Under the pieces are notes generated by a model that did not search any database, was not told where the DNA came from, and saw nothing but the letters and a program-made list of their open reading frames with translations. The position numbers and the translations under genes are program-made. From positions 310,001 through 355,000 of the forward strand of contig JACVTC010000067.1 of assembly GCA_016946835.1 (NCBI GenBank): a stretch of 45,000 nt of DNA, in the 5' to 3' direction. The stretch is from Neocallimastix lanati (nom. inval.) (lineage: Eukaryota > Neocallimastigomycota > Neocallimastigomycetes > Neocallimastigales > Neocallimastigaceae). Below, in pieces: positions 1 to 10,308 of the stretch. Position 1 is the stretch's first letter; every line of letters starts with the position of its first letter.

Positions 1-359
1 TATTATTATTATTATTTTTTATTTATTAACAATAAATTTTTTATTTTGTATTTATTTAACAATAAATTTTAAGTCAGCTGTAATTTTTTTTTTTTTAAAA
101 AAAGAAATTTCTATATATATTATATTTTCCTCTTTTTTTTTTCCAATTTTAATATATTTTTAATTAATAACTTTAAAAATATCATGTTAGTGTAATATTA
201 CTAATATATTAAAAAAAAAAAAAACTTGGTAAATCATTTATTATTATTTTTACATTTTATCATCTTATTTTTTTTAAATTAATAAATTTTTAATTTTTAA
301 TTTAAAAAAAAAAAAAAATTTAATTAAAATTTTATTTATTACTTAAATATTAATTTATT

Positions 360-930
360 TATTATTCAATTATTTATATTTTTATTTATTAATTATATAA
401 TACTTATTATACTCTTTTTATTCATTAATTATATAATACTTTTTTATTATTTATATATTTATCAATAAATATTGTTTTTATTTATTAATAATATAATACT
501 TATTATACTCTTTTTATTCATTAATTATATAATACTTTTTTATTATTTATATATTTATCAATAAATATTGTTTTTATTTATTAATAATATAATACTTATT
601 ATACTCTTTTTATTCATTAATTGTATAATACTTATTTATTATTTATATATTTATCAATAAATATTGTTTTTATTTATTAATTATATAATATTCATTATTT
701 ATTATTTATATATTTATTAATACATTCTTTTGATTTATTAATTATATAATACTTATTATACTCTTTTTATTTATTAAATATATAATACATATTTATTATT
801 TATATATTTATCAATAAATACTCTTTTTATTTATTAAATATATAATATTCATTATTTATTATTTAATCATTTATCAATAAATACTCTTTTGATTTATTAA
901 TTATATAATATTTATTGTTATTTGGTTATC
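360..930. repeat. 96-bp AT-rich minisatellite, three regular plus degenerate units
   Basis: The string ACTCTTTTTATTCATTAAT occurs at about 411, 507 and 603, giving a 96-bp period. Each unit also carries ATTTATCAATAAATATTG and a TAATATAATACTT stretch. Later units (to about 930) are diverged in length. No coding potential is seen. Confidence 0.7.
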
Positions 931-1185
931 TTTAATTTATTACTTATTTATATATTTATTTATTATTTATTTATTATTTATTTATTATTTATTTATTATT
1001 TATTATTCAATTATTTAATATTTATTATTTATTATTTATTATTTATTATTTAATTATTTATTATTTATTATTTATTATATATTAAAAAATACTCTTTTTT
1101 TTTATTATTTATTATTTATTAATTATTATTTATTATTATTCATTATTAATTTTTTTTTTTCTGTTAATAATTAATAATTAAAAAA

Positions 1186-1250
1186 ATATATATTACTCAA
1201 ATTAAATATTAAAATATTAATTAAATTATGATTGGTATAAGTCAATTAAA
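1186..1250 (+). promoter_or_regulatory. Orphan copy of the GNAT-type promoter block
   Basis: The order AAATTAAATATTAAAATATTAATTAAATTATG followed by ATTGG (1231-1235) and TATAAGTCA matches the blocks in front of the two acetyltransferase genes (ATTGG at 8566-8570 and 11660-11664). ATTGG is an inverted CCAAT box, the site bound by the NF-Y/Hap complex in fungi and other eukaryotes. No acetyltransferase reading frame follows within the next kilobase; the downstream sequence is AT-rich with stops in all frames. I infer a promoter left behind by a deleted or displaced gene copy. Confidence 0.5.
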
Positions 1251-1742
1251 GTTGATTATTAATTATTTATGATTATTATTAATATTATTTAATTTTTAAA
1301 TAAATTTTATAGAATGAATTTTGACTTAAAAAAAAAATGAAAAGTAATTATTATTTAATAAATTTATTAAATGGATAAATTTAATTTCTTCTGTATGATT
1401 AATACATTTTTAATAATAAATAAAAAAAAAAAATTTTTTTAATTTATATAAAATACTAATTGTAATATTGTAATATAATGTATTTGTAGAATAATTAATT
1501 TATAATATATAATGCTTAGCAATAATTCATTAATGGATTAAAATCCGCAAAAAAAAAGCAAATAAAATGTGAATATAATTTATGTAAAAAATATACAATA
1601 TATACAATAAAAAGAAAAAATAAAAAGAAAAATATTTAATAAAAAAAATTAGTTATATCAATTAAATACTTATTATATATATATAATAATCTATTAAATT
1701 TACATTAAAGTTAACATATTAAAAAAAAATCAATATATATTA

Positions 1743-2756
1743 TTATTAATCATTTTAATTTATTTCAAATTATTTCAATATTTCATACTAACTCATAACA
1801 CCTTAAAAAAGATATTTCTTTCCTAATAAATAAAATATATTCCATTACATTTTTAATTAGTCAATTTTAATCTATTTCAAATTATTCCAAGATTCTATAC
1901 TAACTCATAACACCTTAAAAAAGATATTTCTTTCCTAATAAATAAAATATATTCCATTACATTTTTGATTAGTCAATTTTAATCTATTCCAAATTATTCA
2001 AATATTCCATACTAACTCATAACACCTTAAAAAGATATTTCTTTCCTAATAAATAAAATATATTCTATTACATTTTTAATTAGTCAATTTTAATCTATTT
2101 CAAATTATTCCAAGATTCCATACTAACTCATAACACCTTAAAAAAGATATTTCTTTCTTAATAAATAAAATATATTCCATTACATTTTTAATTAGTCAAT
2201 TTTAATCTATTTCAAATTATTCCAAGATTCTATACTAACTCATAACACCTTAAAAAAGATATTTCTTTCCTAATAAATAAAATATATTCCATTACATTTT
2301 TAATTAGTCAATTTTAATCTATTTCAAATTATTCAAATATTCTATACTAACTCATAACACCTTAAAAAGATATTTCTTTCTTAATAAATAAAATATATTC
2401 CATTACATTTTTAATTAGTCAATTTTAATTTATTTCAAATTATTCCAAGATTCCATTCTAACTCATAACACCTTAAAAAAGATATTTCTTTCTTAATAAA
2501 TAAAATATATTCCATTACATTTTTAATTAGTCAATTTTAATCTATTTCAAATTATTCCAAGATTCCATACTAACTCATAACACCTTAAAAAGATATTTCT
2601 TTCCTAATAAATAAAATATATTCTATTACATTTTTAATTAGTCAATTTTAATCTATTTCAAATTATTCAAATATTCTATACTAACTCATAACACCTTAAA
2701 AAGATATTTCTTTCTTAATAAATAAAATATATTCTATTACATTTTTAATTAGTTAA
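1743..2756. repeat. 111-112 bp satellite, nine tandem units
   Basis: The string ACTCATAACACC recurs at 1791, 1903, 2015, 2126, 2238, 2350, 2461, 2573 and 2684, a spacing of 111 or 112 bp. Each unit contains GATATTTCTTTC, AATAAATAAAATATATTC, CATTACATTTTTAATTAG and TCAATTTTAAT. The units are very similar; differences are a few substitutions and five versus six A's before GATATTT. Units 3, 6 and 9 share a CAAATATT variant where most others have CCAAGATT, suggesting a three-unit higher-order period of about 335 bp. No open reading frame runs through it. Confidence 0.93.
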
Positions 2757-4795
2757 ATAGATAATCTTTAAACATAATTTAATATATATTAAATATACAA
2801 AGAAATATCTATTTTATTTAATACTAATATAGAGCTTTATTAGTGTTGTTAATGTATAATTAAAAGAAAATCAATTTTATATAAATAAAAATAACTTTCT
2901 TGATAGGATAAATTTTAATCAGTTTAATTTTTATTATACATATTTTTATATGTTATTAAATTTCAAGAAAATACTAGTTATTAATATTTATTAATTATAA
3001 CAGAAATAGGGAACACTTTACGATGATTTTCAATAATACATCCAACTAATAAAAAATATTTATTTATATTTTAATAGTTGAATGAGTAATTTTTTTTAGA
3101 AGCTTGAATTACTATTATAGTAATTTAATATAAATTAATTTAAATATAAATATAATAAATAATTTAATATATATAAAGGATTTCATTTAATTAGGGAAAA
3201 AAAATATACTATTAATTAATTCAAAGCTATAAACAAAACCATGATGATTATCTATAATTTTAGATTAAATCATTTTCATGCTATGTTTCTTTTATTTTCA
3301 TATTTGTACATATTAAAATTTTAAATTTATTATTTATTATTTGAATTTTCTTTTAAGAAAAATATATATTATTTTTAATATAATTAAAATAAATATATAA
3401 ACATTTATATATTACTTTTTCATCTATTATACAATGGAAGAATGAAATAGAATGAGAATGAAATAATATAAAATTAAATTAAAATGAGTAAAAATGATTG
3501 AAATTATTTAATTATTAATAATTAAATTAATTAGTCATAATGTATAAAAATTTAATATATTTAATTATGAGTAATTTAATTAGAGATTATTATACTAAAT
3601 TTGGTAATATATAAATTTATATTTTATTTATATATTAAAAGGATATCTATATTTAAAATTAATAAATAAAAACAATTAAAAGATTGAAATAAATTTTTAT
3701 TAATTGTTTAATATTCGGATTATAATCCACTTTTAAAGGTTATTGATTTATAGGTTGACTTAACCTTTTTAACCAGTTTATTAATATTACATAATCTCAT
3801 TCTATATTTAAATTTTTAAGATATTAATTTATATATATTTTTATTTATATATATATTTTTTTTATTTAAAAAGAAAAGTATAATCTCCATTTTCACTATA
3901 AATATGTTTATTAAATATTAATAAATTACTAAATTTTCTAAATTATTTCATTTTTAATATATTTATATTCTTTAAAATTTGGAATAAAATATTTTTAAAA
4001 AAAAAAATATTTTATAGTATATGTAATAAAATAAGGGAAATTTTGTAGGTTTATTACATTAAACTTTGTTATTACTAATATATATAATATATCATAAACT
4101 CAAAGAACTGGAAGTATTTATTTTTTTGGTATTTATTAAATTTCAAAAAAATAAATTTTTATATAATTTTTAATTAATTTATTAATGTTACAAGTTGTGT
4201 TTTTAATAAAATCTTAGTTTAAGTTACAAAATATAAATTAATTATTGTTTATATAAAGCAAAAAAAAAAAAAATAATAATAATAAAAATGATAAAAAAAA
4301 AAAAAAAAAGTGAAAACTACTTAATTGAATATTTTTATCAATTCATTTTTTTTTTCTTTTTTTTTTTTTTTGTCATTTTTATTTTTTATATTTAAAAATT
4401 TATTTGGTAATTACTTCTATATAATTTTCATATTTATTATATTTATTATATTTATTATATTTTTTATATTTATTATATATATTTTTAAAATAATTTTTTT
4501 TTTTTTTTATTTTTTTTTTTTTATTTTTTTTGGTTTACTATAAAGATAGTTAATTGTTTATAATTTGAAATATTTCATTTTCATTTTAGATTTAAAATTT
4601 GTTATTATTATAATTATTATAATAAAAGTTTTTTTATTAGTTTTTTTGCAACTTTATTATAACATATTATTATTATTATTAAAATGAATGAATTAATGTA
4701 CAAATTAACTTTTGTTTTATTTTCCTCTATTATTATAATTTTATCTTATTTTATTTTATTTTATTTATTATTATTATTTTATTTATCTTAATAAA
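2757..4795. other. Gene-free AT-rich spacer
   Basis: No reading frame with protein-like composition is visible on either strand. The only long frame (about 4325-4543) is a Phe/Ile string made by T-homopolymers and TTTATTATA repeats. A few slightly GC-richer patches (about 3000-3060 and 3715-3790) show no recognisable motif. Confidence 0.6.
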
Positions 4796-4802
4796 GTATT
4801 GA

Positions 4803-5321
4803 TTATTGGTATGGTGAAGCAGGAGATTGGTTAGGAGAATATAAAGGCTATTGGTAAGTCATCGTTTGAGGGCTGGGGCTAGGAGTATAGAATGGTGGTA
4901 ACTAGGGATTATACAATTGTTTATTAGGAGTAGATGGTGGTTATCAGGTAAAGTGTTGATGATGGTGATCTATGAAAAAAAAAAAATAAAAAAAAACAAA
5001 AAAAAATAATTTAGACACACATAATGAGTACCCATCTCCCATTATGATCATAACAGATATAACCATTAAGTGTGATATACTGGCATATTAGTTCAGCATT
5101 GCCCCTCCACACATCGTTACATGTCTGCATGGGGGTGGTCTATGATAAAATTGTAAATAAGGATGGGATAATCTTATTTGACTAGTGACAGAGGTGAATT
5201 GTTGACTTGGAGTAGCTGATGGCTGTTGAATAGGAGTAGAAAATGGTTGATTATCGGTAGTATGTTGATTTTAATTTTGATTAATGGTATCATAAATATC
5301 TATATATCTATATCTTTTCAT
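4803..5321 (-). pseudogene. Broken Pro/Gln-rich coding relic with a Cys-containing segment
   Basis: Read on the minus strand, 5321-5088 is a frame beginning with ATG that gives a Thr/Pro/Ser/Gln-rich protein (TPIQQPSATPSQQF, then FYHRPPP) with one internal TAA at 5271-5273. A second frame shifted by one nucleotide opens at 5130 (ATG) and runs to 5011, giving 39 residues with four cysteines and the stretch CYDHNGRW. After a poly-T tract, 4975-4804 reads as another Pro/Gln-rich segment (LPPFYTPSPSPQ, PLYSPNQSPASPYQ) broken by several TAA/TAG codons and one TGA, each one C-to-T step from Gln or Arg codons. Base composition is far less AT-rich than the flanks. I infer a decayed gene, or exons of one. 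The YxDxxGxW-like pattern faintly recalls fungal dockerins, but cysteine spacing does not fit well, so no function is assigned. Confidence 0.5.
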
Positions 5322-5399
5322 CGTTTCTTTTTTTTTTTTATAAGAATGGTAGACCTAGAGAGGATACCGCTTTCTTTTTTTTTTTTTTTTTTTTATTAA

Positions 5400-5864
5400 A
5401 TGATCTTCCTTTGAATTAGACATATCTTTGATTTTATTCAATCATTTAGATAATTCACTATTTATCACTAAAGGTGATTATTAGTTCTACCTTTATTACT
5501 GTAGATTAATAATAATTTAATTAATATCTATGAAAGTATTATAAATTCTTTCCATACAACATCTACCCCTTAATTTCCTTTTCAATTTTATTATTGTCCA
5601 ACGGTAAAATAATTTTGTTACTTTCGACATAGGCTAATATTATTTAAGTTAATTCAATATTACTTGAATACTTAATACAAACCGATTTTAAAATTGGATA
5701 AAATCCAATAAACAGAGACCTATCGGTAATATTCAAATTTAATATAGTGTATATTAGTACAATTAGTAGGAGAGTCAATGCTGAAAATGCAGTAAGACAG
5801 GCTAGGTTAGCAGGATCAATGCCTCGGAAGGAGAAAACCATGATTTCTTTCAGATAGTTAATTC
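5400..5864 (-). pseudogene. Decayed coding relic with one membrane-spanning segment
   Basis: The minus-strand frame starting at the ATG at 5841 encodes 65 residues to a TAA at 5644, including a strongly hydrophobic stretch (residues about 14-35, LACLTAFSALTLLLIVLIYT) typical of a transmembrane helix. The same frame continues past the TAA for about 25 more protein-like residues (AYVESNKIILPLDNN) to a TAG, and then in short pieces between further TAA/TAG/TGA codons down to about 5400. The frame also reads backwards through NYLKEI before the ATG. G+C is well above the flanks. This looks like an old gene fragment in decay; it may have belonged with the Pro/Gln-rich relic immediately downstream on the same strand. 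Family unknown. A short expressed membrane peptide is possible but less likely. Confidence 0.4.
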
Positions 5865-6034
5865 AAACCCTAATCTATAAGGAAGAAAGGTTCGTTTGGC
5901 ATAGGAACTTTTTTTCTGAATTTATTTATACACTTTTATTTTATATATTACTTTTTATTTTACCTTATTATTTTAAATATTATTATGTTCTTATTGAATA
6001 AATCATATTTAATTTTTTTTTTTTATTAATTCTA

Positions 6035-6066
<32 letters not shown>

Positions 6067-6188
6067 ATAAAAATTATTCATGTAATTAATAAATGAATAA
6101 ATAAAGATTAAAACTCGTAATAATTGGGGCTTTAAAAAAAAAAAAAAAAAAATGGTATAATTAATAATTAAATGAAGACATATCAGGA

Positions 6189-6455
6189 TTATAGTGAGTA
6201 ATTGCTTCTAATAATATATAAAATCCCAAATACTTTATCTTTTATGTTAAGTTCTAAAGGAACATTATGTCTTGTCAGCATAATTAATAATCGATTTTTC
6301 ATATTAATGTTTCTCACATATGACTGTTCTTGGTCTTTCAAAACTTTTCGTTTCAAATATTTAATAGATAATATAAACAAAATTCTAACCTTATCCACCC
6401 TGAATATATGGTAAAGCAGTTTAAAATAGGAAGGTGTCACATTATTATTAATCAT
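6189..6455 (-). CDS. Hypothetical 88-residue ORF, possibly a gene fragment
   Basis: An ATG-initiated frame of 88 residues rich in Lys, Arg, Ile and Leu (FRVDKVRILFILSIKYLKR, then NRLLIMLTRHNVPLELNIKD) with mixed codon use, unlike the low-complexity frames elsewhere in the window. The local G+C is raised compared with neighbours. A GTAAGT donor-like string lies just upstream on the minus strand (near 6463-6468), so the visible frame could begin inside an intron of an older gene or be an exon remnant; no splice solution I tried joined it in phase to an upstream frame. No signal peptide, no clear domain and no homologue that I recognise. Confidence 0.3.
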   Translation of the reverse strand: MINNNVTPSYFKLLYHIFRVDKVRILFILSIKYLKRKVLKDQEQSYVRNINMKNRLLIMLTRHNVPLELNIKDKVFGILYIIRSNYSL

Positions 6456-6745
6456 ATAATTACTTACCAGACAATTTATTAATATTAAAATATAAAATAT
6501 TTGATTTAAATAAAATTTTATGACACTTAGTCATAATAAAAATGAACTAACTAATTTTAATAATGAAACAATAACAAATAAAATTTAAATTATATTTTAA
6601 TAAATTAATATAATAAAATAAAATTTTCAATAAAATTATCAATCTTCAATTTATCTAAACTGGATATATATATATATATATATTTTCTAATTTTACTTGA
6701 TAAATTAATAACCTTTAGTTATTATAATTATTATAATTATTATCT

Positions 6746-6786
<41 letters not shown>

Positions 6787-7325
6787 AATGTAATATTTCT
6801 TATTATTGTTCTTTTCATTATATGAATTCGTTAAAAGAAATTTCTTTGTAAATAATTAATTACGACCTATTTATTTATATAAAATTTAATTATTGAGTTT
6901 ACAAAAAAAAATTATATATTTCCTACCAAGTTAATAAATTTCCAAAACTAATTATTTTTAAAAAGGTTAGTTAACAATTTTTTTTTTTAATAAATTTCCA
7001 TAAATAATTATTTTTAATGAAGTATTAAGCATTTTTTAAACAATAGTATTTTATATGTAATTTTTATTTTACTTAAAGTTTTGAATTATCTCAATTATTT
7101 CAATTATTTCATAAATTTTATACTTTCATATATTATGTTAATATATATATATATATTTTTTATATTTTATTATTCTTTAAAGTATTATCATATATTAAAT
7201 AAATTAAAAAAAAAAAAAAAAAAATAATAATAATAATTTATTGATATAATCCTCAAAAAATTACTTTTCACTATTTTTTAATTTTAATTAACCAATTTTA
7301 TTATTATTTTTAATAATTTAATACG
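6456..7325. other. AT-rich spacer with long T homopolymer
   Basis: Contains a TA dinucleotide run (near 6665-6682), a T run of about 35 (6749-6785) and a second TA run near 7140. No reading frame or motif that I can support. Confidence 0.6.
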
Positions 7326-7329
7326 GTAT

Positions 7330-7510
7330 ATTGTAGGAAGTTCTACTTCCATAGTTTATATTACGAGTCAGGTTCTATCCTGGGTGTTAGTCTGTAGGCT
7401 AGCATACTTATGGCTCTTGATTCGATCCAGCCTTGTTATGAACCGTTTTCCAGGGTTTTTTCCTAGTACAAGAGGTTTTTTAAAGGAATATAATGGTTAG
7501 GTTTATTGGT
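7330..7510 (+). repeat. GC-richer island with tRNA-like motifs (possible SINE relic)
   Basis: This island stands out from its AT-rich flanks. It contains a perfect short hairpin (GGAAGTTCTACTTCC near 7338-7352), a D-arm-like stretch (TAGTCTGTAGGCTAGCAT) and, about 20 nt later, GATTCGATCC, which resembles a pol III box B (GGTTCGANTCC) with one base missing. The T-stem does not pair, so it is not a working tRNA gene. A tRNA-derived retroposon relic is the simplest reading; it lies directly before the MITE-like element at 7515. Confidence 0.3.
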
Positions 7511-7514
7511 AAAA

Positions 7515-7811
7515 CGTGTATTTCACAATGTGGCGTATAGAAAATTTAAGTAAAGCCATACATTTTTAAGATATTCTATACAATCATAAATAAATATATA
7601 AATAATAATTATTTTATTTTAAAAGAAATAATAATATATTCTATTAAAAAAGAATTATAAAAAATTATTTTTTATAATTGAATATTAATAAATTATATAT
7701 ATAAAAAAAAAGAATATTTATTATTTATTGAATTATTTTTTATTGAATTATTATTTAGTTGATTGTTAAAAAACGCGCCACATACAAAATGCGCCACATG
7801 ACAAATGCACG
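7515..7811. mobile_element. MITE-like element, copy 1 (about 297 bp)
   Basis: The left end (CGTGTATTTCACAATGTGGCG) and the right end (TGCGCCACATGACAAATGCACG) are imperfect inverted repeats of each other. The interior is non-coding and AT-rich, and shares long near-identical blocks with 44058-44355 in the same orientation, among them AAAGCCATACATTTTTAAGA and GAAATAATAATATATTCTAT. The two copies are almost the same length (297 and 298 bp). The right end carries a second nested GCGCCACAT. No convincing target-site duplication is visible. The structure fits a non-autonomous DNA transposon; the source transposase is not in this window. Confidence 0.72.
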
Positions 7812-8164
7812 ATTGCCATGAGGAACTAGTACAAATTACCATGGGTTAGGTTATACTGACCCTTGCTTCATGAGAAAAGTATATATGTTTTTTTATAATA
7901 AACTTTATTTAATTTTTGTATTTATTTAATACATAAATTTTATTAATTTTAAGAACTCATTTTTTTAAGATAAAATAATTATTTTTTATAGTAAAAATTA
8001 CATATTTAATCATGTGATAATTCTATGAATTAATACACATAGATAAATGTTACACAACATAAAAATATAATAATAAAATATTAATATAAGATAAGAATAT
8101 AATATTGATAATAATATAAGTATATAAAAATATAATTTTAATAATATAAAAATATAAAATAAAA

Positions 8165-8440
8165 TGTGATTATTTTAACACTTCAAAACTTCAACAACAA
8201 AAAGGGAAAAGTTACGAACCTGGAGAAGCAAGCACCTCCGAGAAAGAAATAGTACAAGAAAAATTCTTAGCAAATTATAGAAAAGTCAGAATGACAATGC
8301 TATAACAACTCAATAAGGCTATCCAAAAGGGACAAGACCTGCCTGTATGGACAGCGAAGTGTTTGTGACTCTCTATCTCAAAATCTCAATATTTCCTACC
8401 TGCCTTTGAAACCAAAGGGTAGTACACACCGGAAATAAAA
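8165..8440 (+). pseudogene. Coding relic followed by a poly(A) run
   Basis: The + frame through 8165-8440 gives protein-like sequence (SYEPGEASTSEKEIVQEKF, then NKAIQKGQDLPVWTAKC and SQYFLPAFETKG) broken by one TAA, one TGA and one TAG. A run of about 25 A's follows directly (about 8438-8462). The strings GATTATTTTAAC (8168) and GATTTATATTAAC (8463) lie at the two ends and could be a worn target-site duplication. This would fit a reverse-transcribed gene copy or retroelement fragment, but A-runs are common in this genome, so the link may be accidental. I do not recognise the protein family. Confidence 0.4.
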
Positions 8441-8532
8441 AAAAAAAAAAAAAAAAAAAAAAGATTTATATTAACTTAATAACTTTAATAAATATAAAAT
8501 TTGGTAAGGTAATAATTTTTTTTTTTTTGAAG

Positions 8533-8585
8533 TTACACAAATTAAATATTATATATTAAATTGTGATTGGACTAAGCCATATGTT
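8533..8585 (+). promoter_or_regulatory. CCAAT-box promoter block of first GNAT gene
   Basis: The block ACACAAATTAAATATT ... TTGTG ATTGG (8566-8570) ACTAAGCCAT lies about 220 bp before the start codon. The same order is found before the second GNAT gene and at the orphan site near 1231. ATTGG is CCAAT on the other strand; conservation across three duplicates in otherwise drifting sequence supports a regulatory role. Confidence 0.6.
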
Positions 8586-8790
8586 TTTATTTATTTTTAT
8601 TATTATTTATTACCAGGTATTTTGGTTTCGTGTTTCGATTTATTATTATTTTATTAAATTTTTAATATATATAGAAAATTAGAATAATAAATAATAATAT
8701 TTTAAAATAAAACAAACTAAAAAATAAAAAAAAAAAATAAAAAATAAAATACTTAAAATAACAACAAAAGAAAAAAAAAAATAAAACAAA

Positions 8791-9366
8791 ATGTCTATTA
8801 TTTTATGTGATAAATCTCACCTTAAAGATTTAGTTGAATTTTATGAAGATGAAATTAGGTATTTAGAACAAAATATTAATTATCCAGATTGGAAATTAGG
8901 AAGTTATCCATCAGAAAGATCAATTTTAGGAGCTATTATGGCAAATAGTCAATATGCTTATATAAAAGATGGTGAGATTATTGGCGCTGTTGTATTAAAC
9001 GATGAACCAGGATGCAAATACGAAAATGCTAATATTGCTTGTAAATATAAGGAATATATGGTTATTCATGCTTTAGGAACTTCCCATAAATATTATAAAA
9101 AGGGAATTGCATCTGAAATTGTTAACTACTGTATTGAAAAGGCTAAAAAAGAAGGATATAAAGGAATTTACTGTGATGCCGCTCCTAAAAATACAGTTTC
9201 AAGAAATTTATTCCTTAAATTAGGTTTTAAGGATTTAGGAGTCTTTGATTTAGATAAAACAATTATTGGTATTCACAATGAAATATTAACTATAAAAGAA
9301 TTAAAAAAATTAGTTCCAGACCTTGAACTACCAGTTGATTTTCATGTTTTTGAAATGGTATTTTAA
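8791..9366 (+). CDS. GNAT-family N-acetyltransferase (paralogue 1)
   Basis: Encodes 191 residues without introns. GNAT enzymes transfer an acetyl group from acetyl-CoA to an amine. The acetyl-CoA binding motif A is visible at residues 91-114 (VIHALGTSHKYYKKGIASEI), where KKGIA fits the Q/R-x-x-G-x-G/A signature, and motif B follows at 127-150 with the typical SRNLFLKLGF helix. The start is chosen because an A-rich leader precedes the ATG and the second paralogue begins with the same MSIILCD. The N-terminal WKLGSYPSE stretch and overall layout resemble bacterial (Firmicutes-type) GNATs, which suggests an old transfer from bacteria; this is inferred. It differs from paralogue 2 by about 14 extra residues around 155-180. 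There is no targeting signal, so it is probably cytosolic. The substrate is unknown; small amines, antibiotics or peptides are all possible. Confidence 0.88.
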   Translation: MSIILCDKSHLKDLVEFYEDEIRYLEQNINYPDWKLGSYPSERSILGAIMANSQYAYIKDGEIIGAVVLNDEPGCKYENANIACKYKEYMVIHALGTSHKYYKKGIASEIVNYCIEKAKKEGYKGIYCDAAPKNTVSRNLFLKLGFKDLGVFDLDKTIIGIHNEILTIKELKKLVPDLELPVDFHVFEMVF

Positions 9367-10155
9367 ATTTTTTTTTTTTTTTTTTTACTCTAAAATCGTA
9401 GATAATTAAATTAAAATAATTATAAATAAATATTATTATATTTATTCTATTTCTATGGATATTATTTTAATTAATATATATATGTGAATAATTAAAGAGA
9501 TATAAAAATTATAATAGAAAAAAAAAAAAATAAAAATAAAAATAAAAAAATTAAAAAATTAAAAATAATAAGAACGTAAAAGAAAAATAAAAAAATAAAA
9601 AAAGCAAATATTAAATTAGATTTTAAAATGATAATTAATACCTAGATAAAAAATAAACAAATAAATAAATAAATAATAAATTTAGATATTAGAAAAATAA
9701 TAAAATTAGAAATAAAATTATTATTAAATATTGTAAAATATATAATAAAATTAAAAAAAAAAAAAAAAAATAAATTCATATCTTTAGGTAAACATATATT
9801 TTATTACTTTTTAATTGTGTATATAGAAGATTATTGTTATTAATATATATATAAATATATGTATGTATTTTTAACGTGTATATAGAATCATTATTAATTA
9901 TATATATATATATATTTATTTTTTTATTTTTCTTTTTTTTTTTTTATTTAATATGTAAAAGTAAAAATTATTGTTAATAGTTTATATATTTTTTTTTTAT
10001 TTATTATTAATTATATCATTTCATTCCAAAAAAAAAAAAGTTTATTTTACAACAATAATTGTTATAAAGTTAGTTTTAATTTAGTATAAAATGTAAATCA
10101 TTTTAAAATGATATTATCTTTTTTAACAATTTTTATTATTATTATTATTTTTATT
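9367..10155. other. AT-rich spacer after first GNAT gene
   Basis: Starts with a T run just after the stop, as after the second GNAT gene. The rest is A/T homopolymer, TA runs and (AATA)n. No feature beyond simple sequence. Confidence 0.6.
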
Positions 10156-10159
10156 TATT

Positions 10160-10266
10160 TAAAGAAATTTCAAAATTTATATTATATTTTCCTTCTTCCA
10201 TTTTCCATTTTTTTTTTTTATTTATTTATTTATTCCACTTTTAATATATTTTTTAATTAATTACTT

Positions 10267-10308
<42 letters not shown>

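Larger units (their letters stand above)
100..1250. repeat. AT-rich segmental duplicate of 10160-11690
   Basis: The stretch begins with a block (an AAAGAAATTTC... poly-T ... AATTTTAATATATTTTT... ACTTGGTA order) that recurs in the same order around 10160-10320. It then runs through TTATTTATTA microsatellite and ends in a conserved promoter-like block near 1190-1245 that recurs in front of both acetyltransferase genes. Inside it, about 360-930, a roughly 96-bp unit containing ACTCTTTTTATTCATTAAT is repeated (unit marks at 411, 507 and 603, then a looser copy at 760). The parallel order of landmarks argues for a duplicated segment rather than chance similarity of simple sequence, but most of the length is low complexity, so exact borders are uncertain. 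Confidence 0.5.

Noticed and set aside
1743-2756. CRISPR array
   Set aside because: The spacing is regular, but entire 112-bp units are repeated with no unique spacers, and the genome is eukaryotic.
5011-5130. Fungal dockerin (CBM10) domain
   Set aside because: CYDHNGRW recalls the dockerin YTDxxGxW motif, but cysteine spacing and the following WGVEN-type motif are missing.
4803-5864. A live gene read with a variant genetic code
   Set aside because: The clear genes in the window use the standard code with TAA stops, and the relic also has TGA codons and a frame change.
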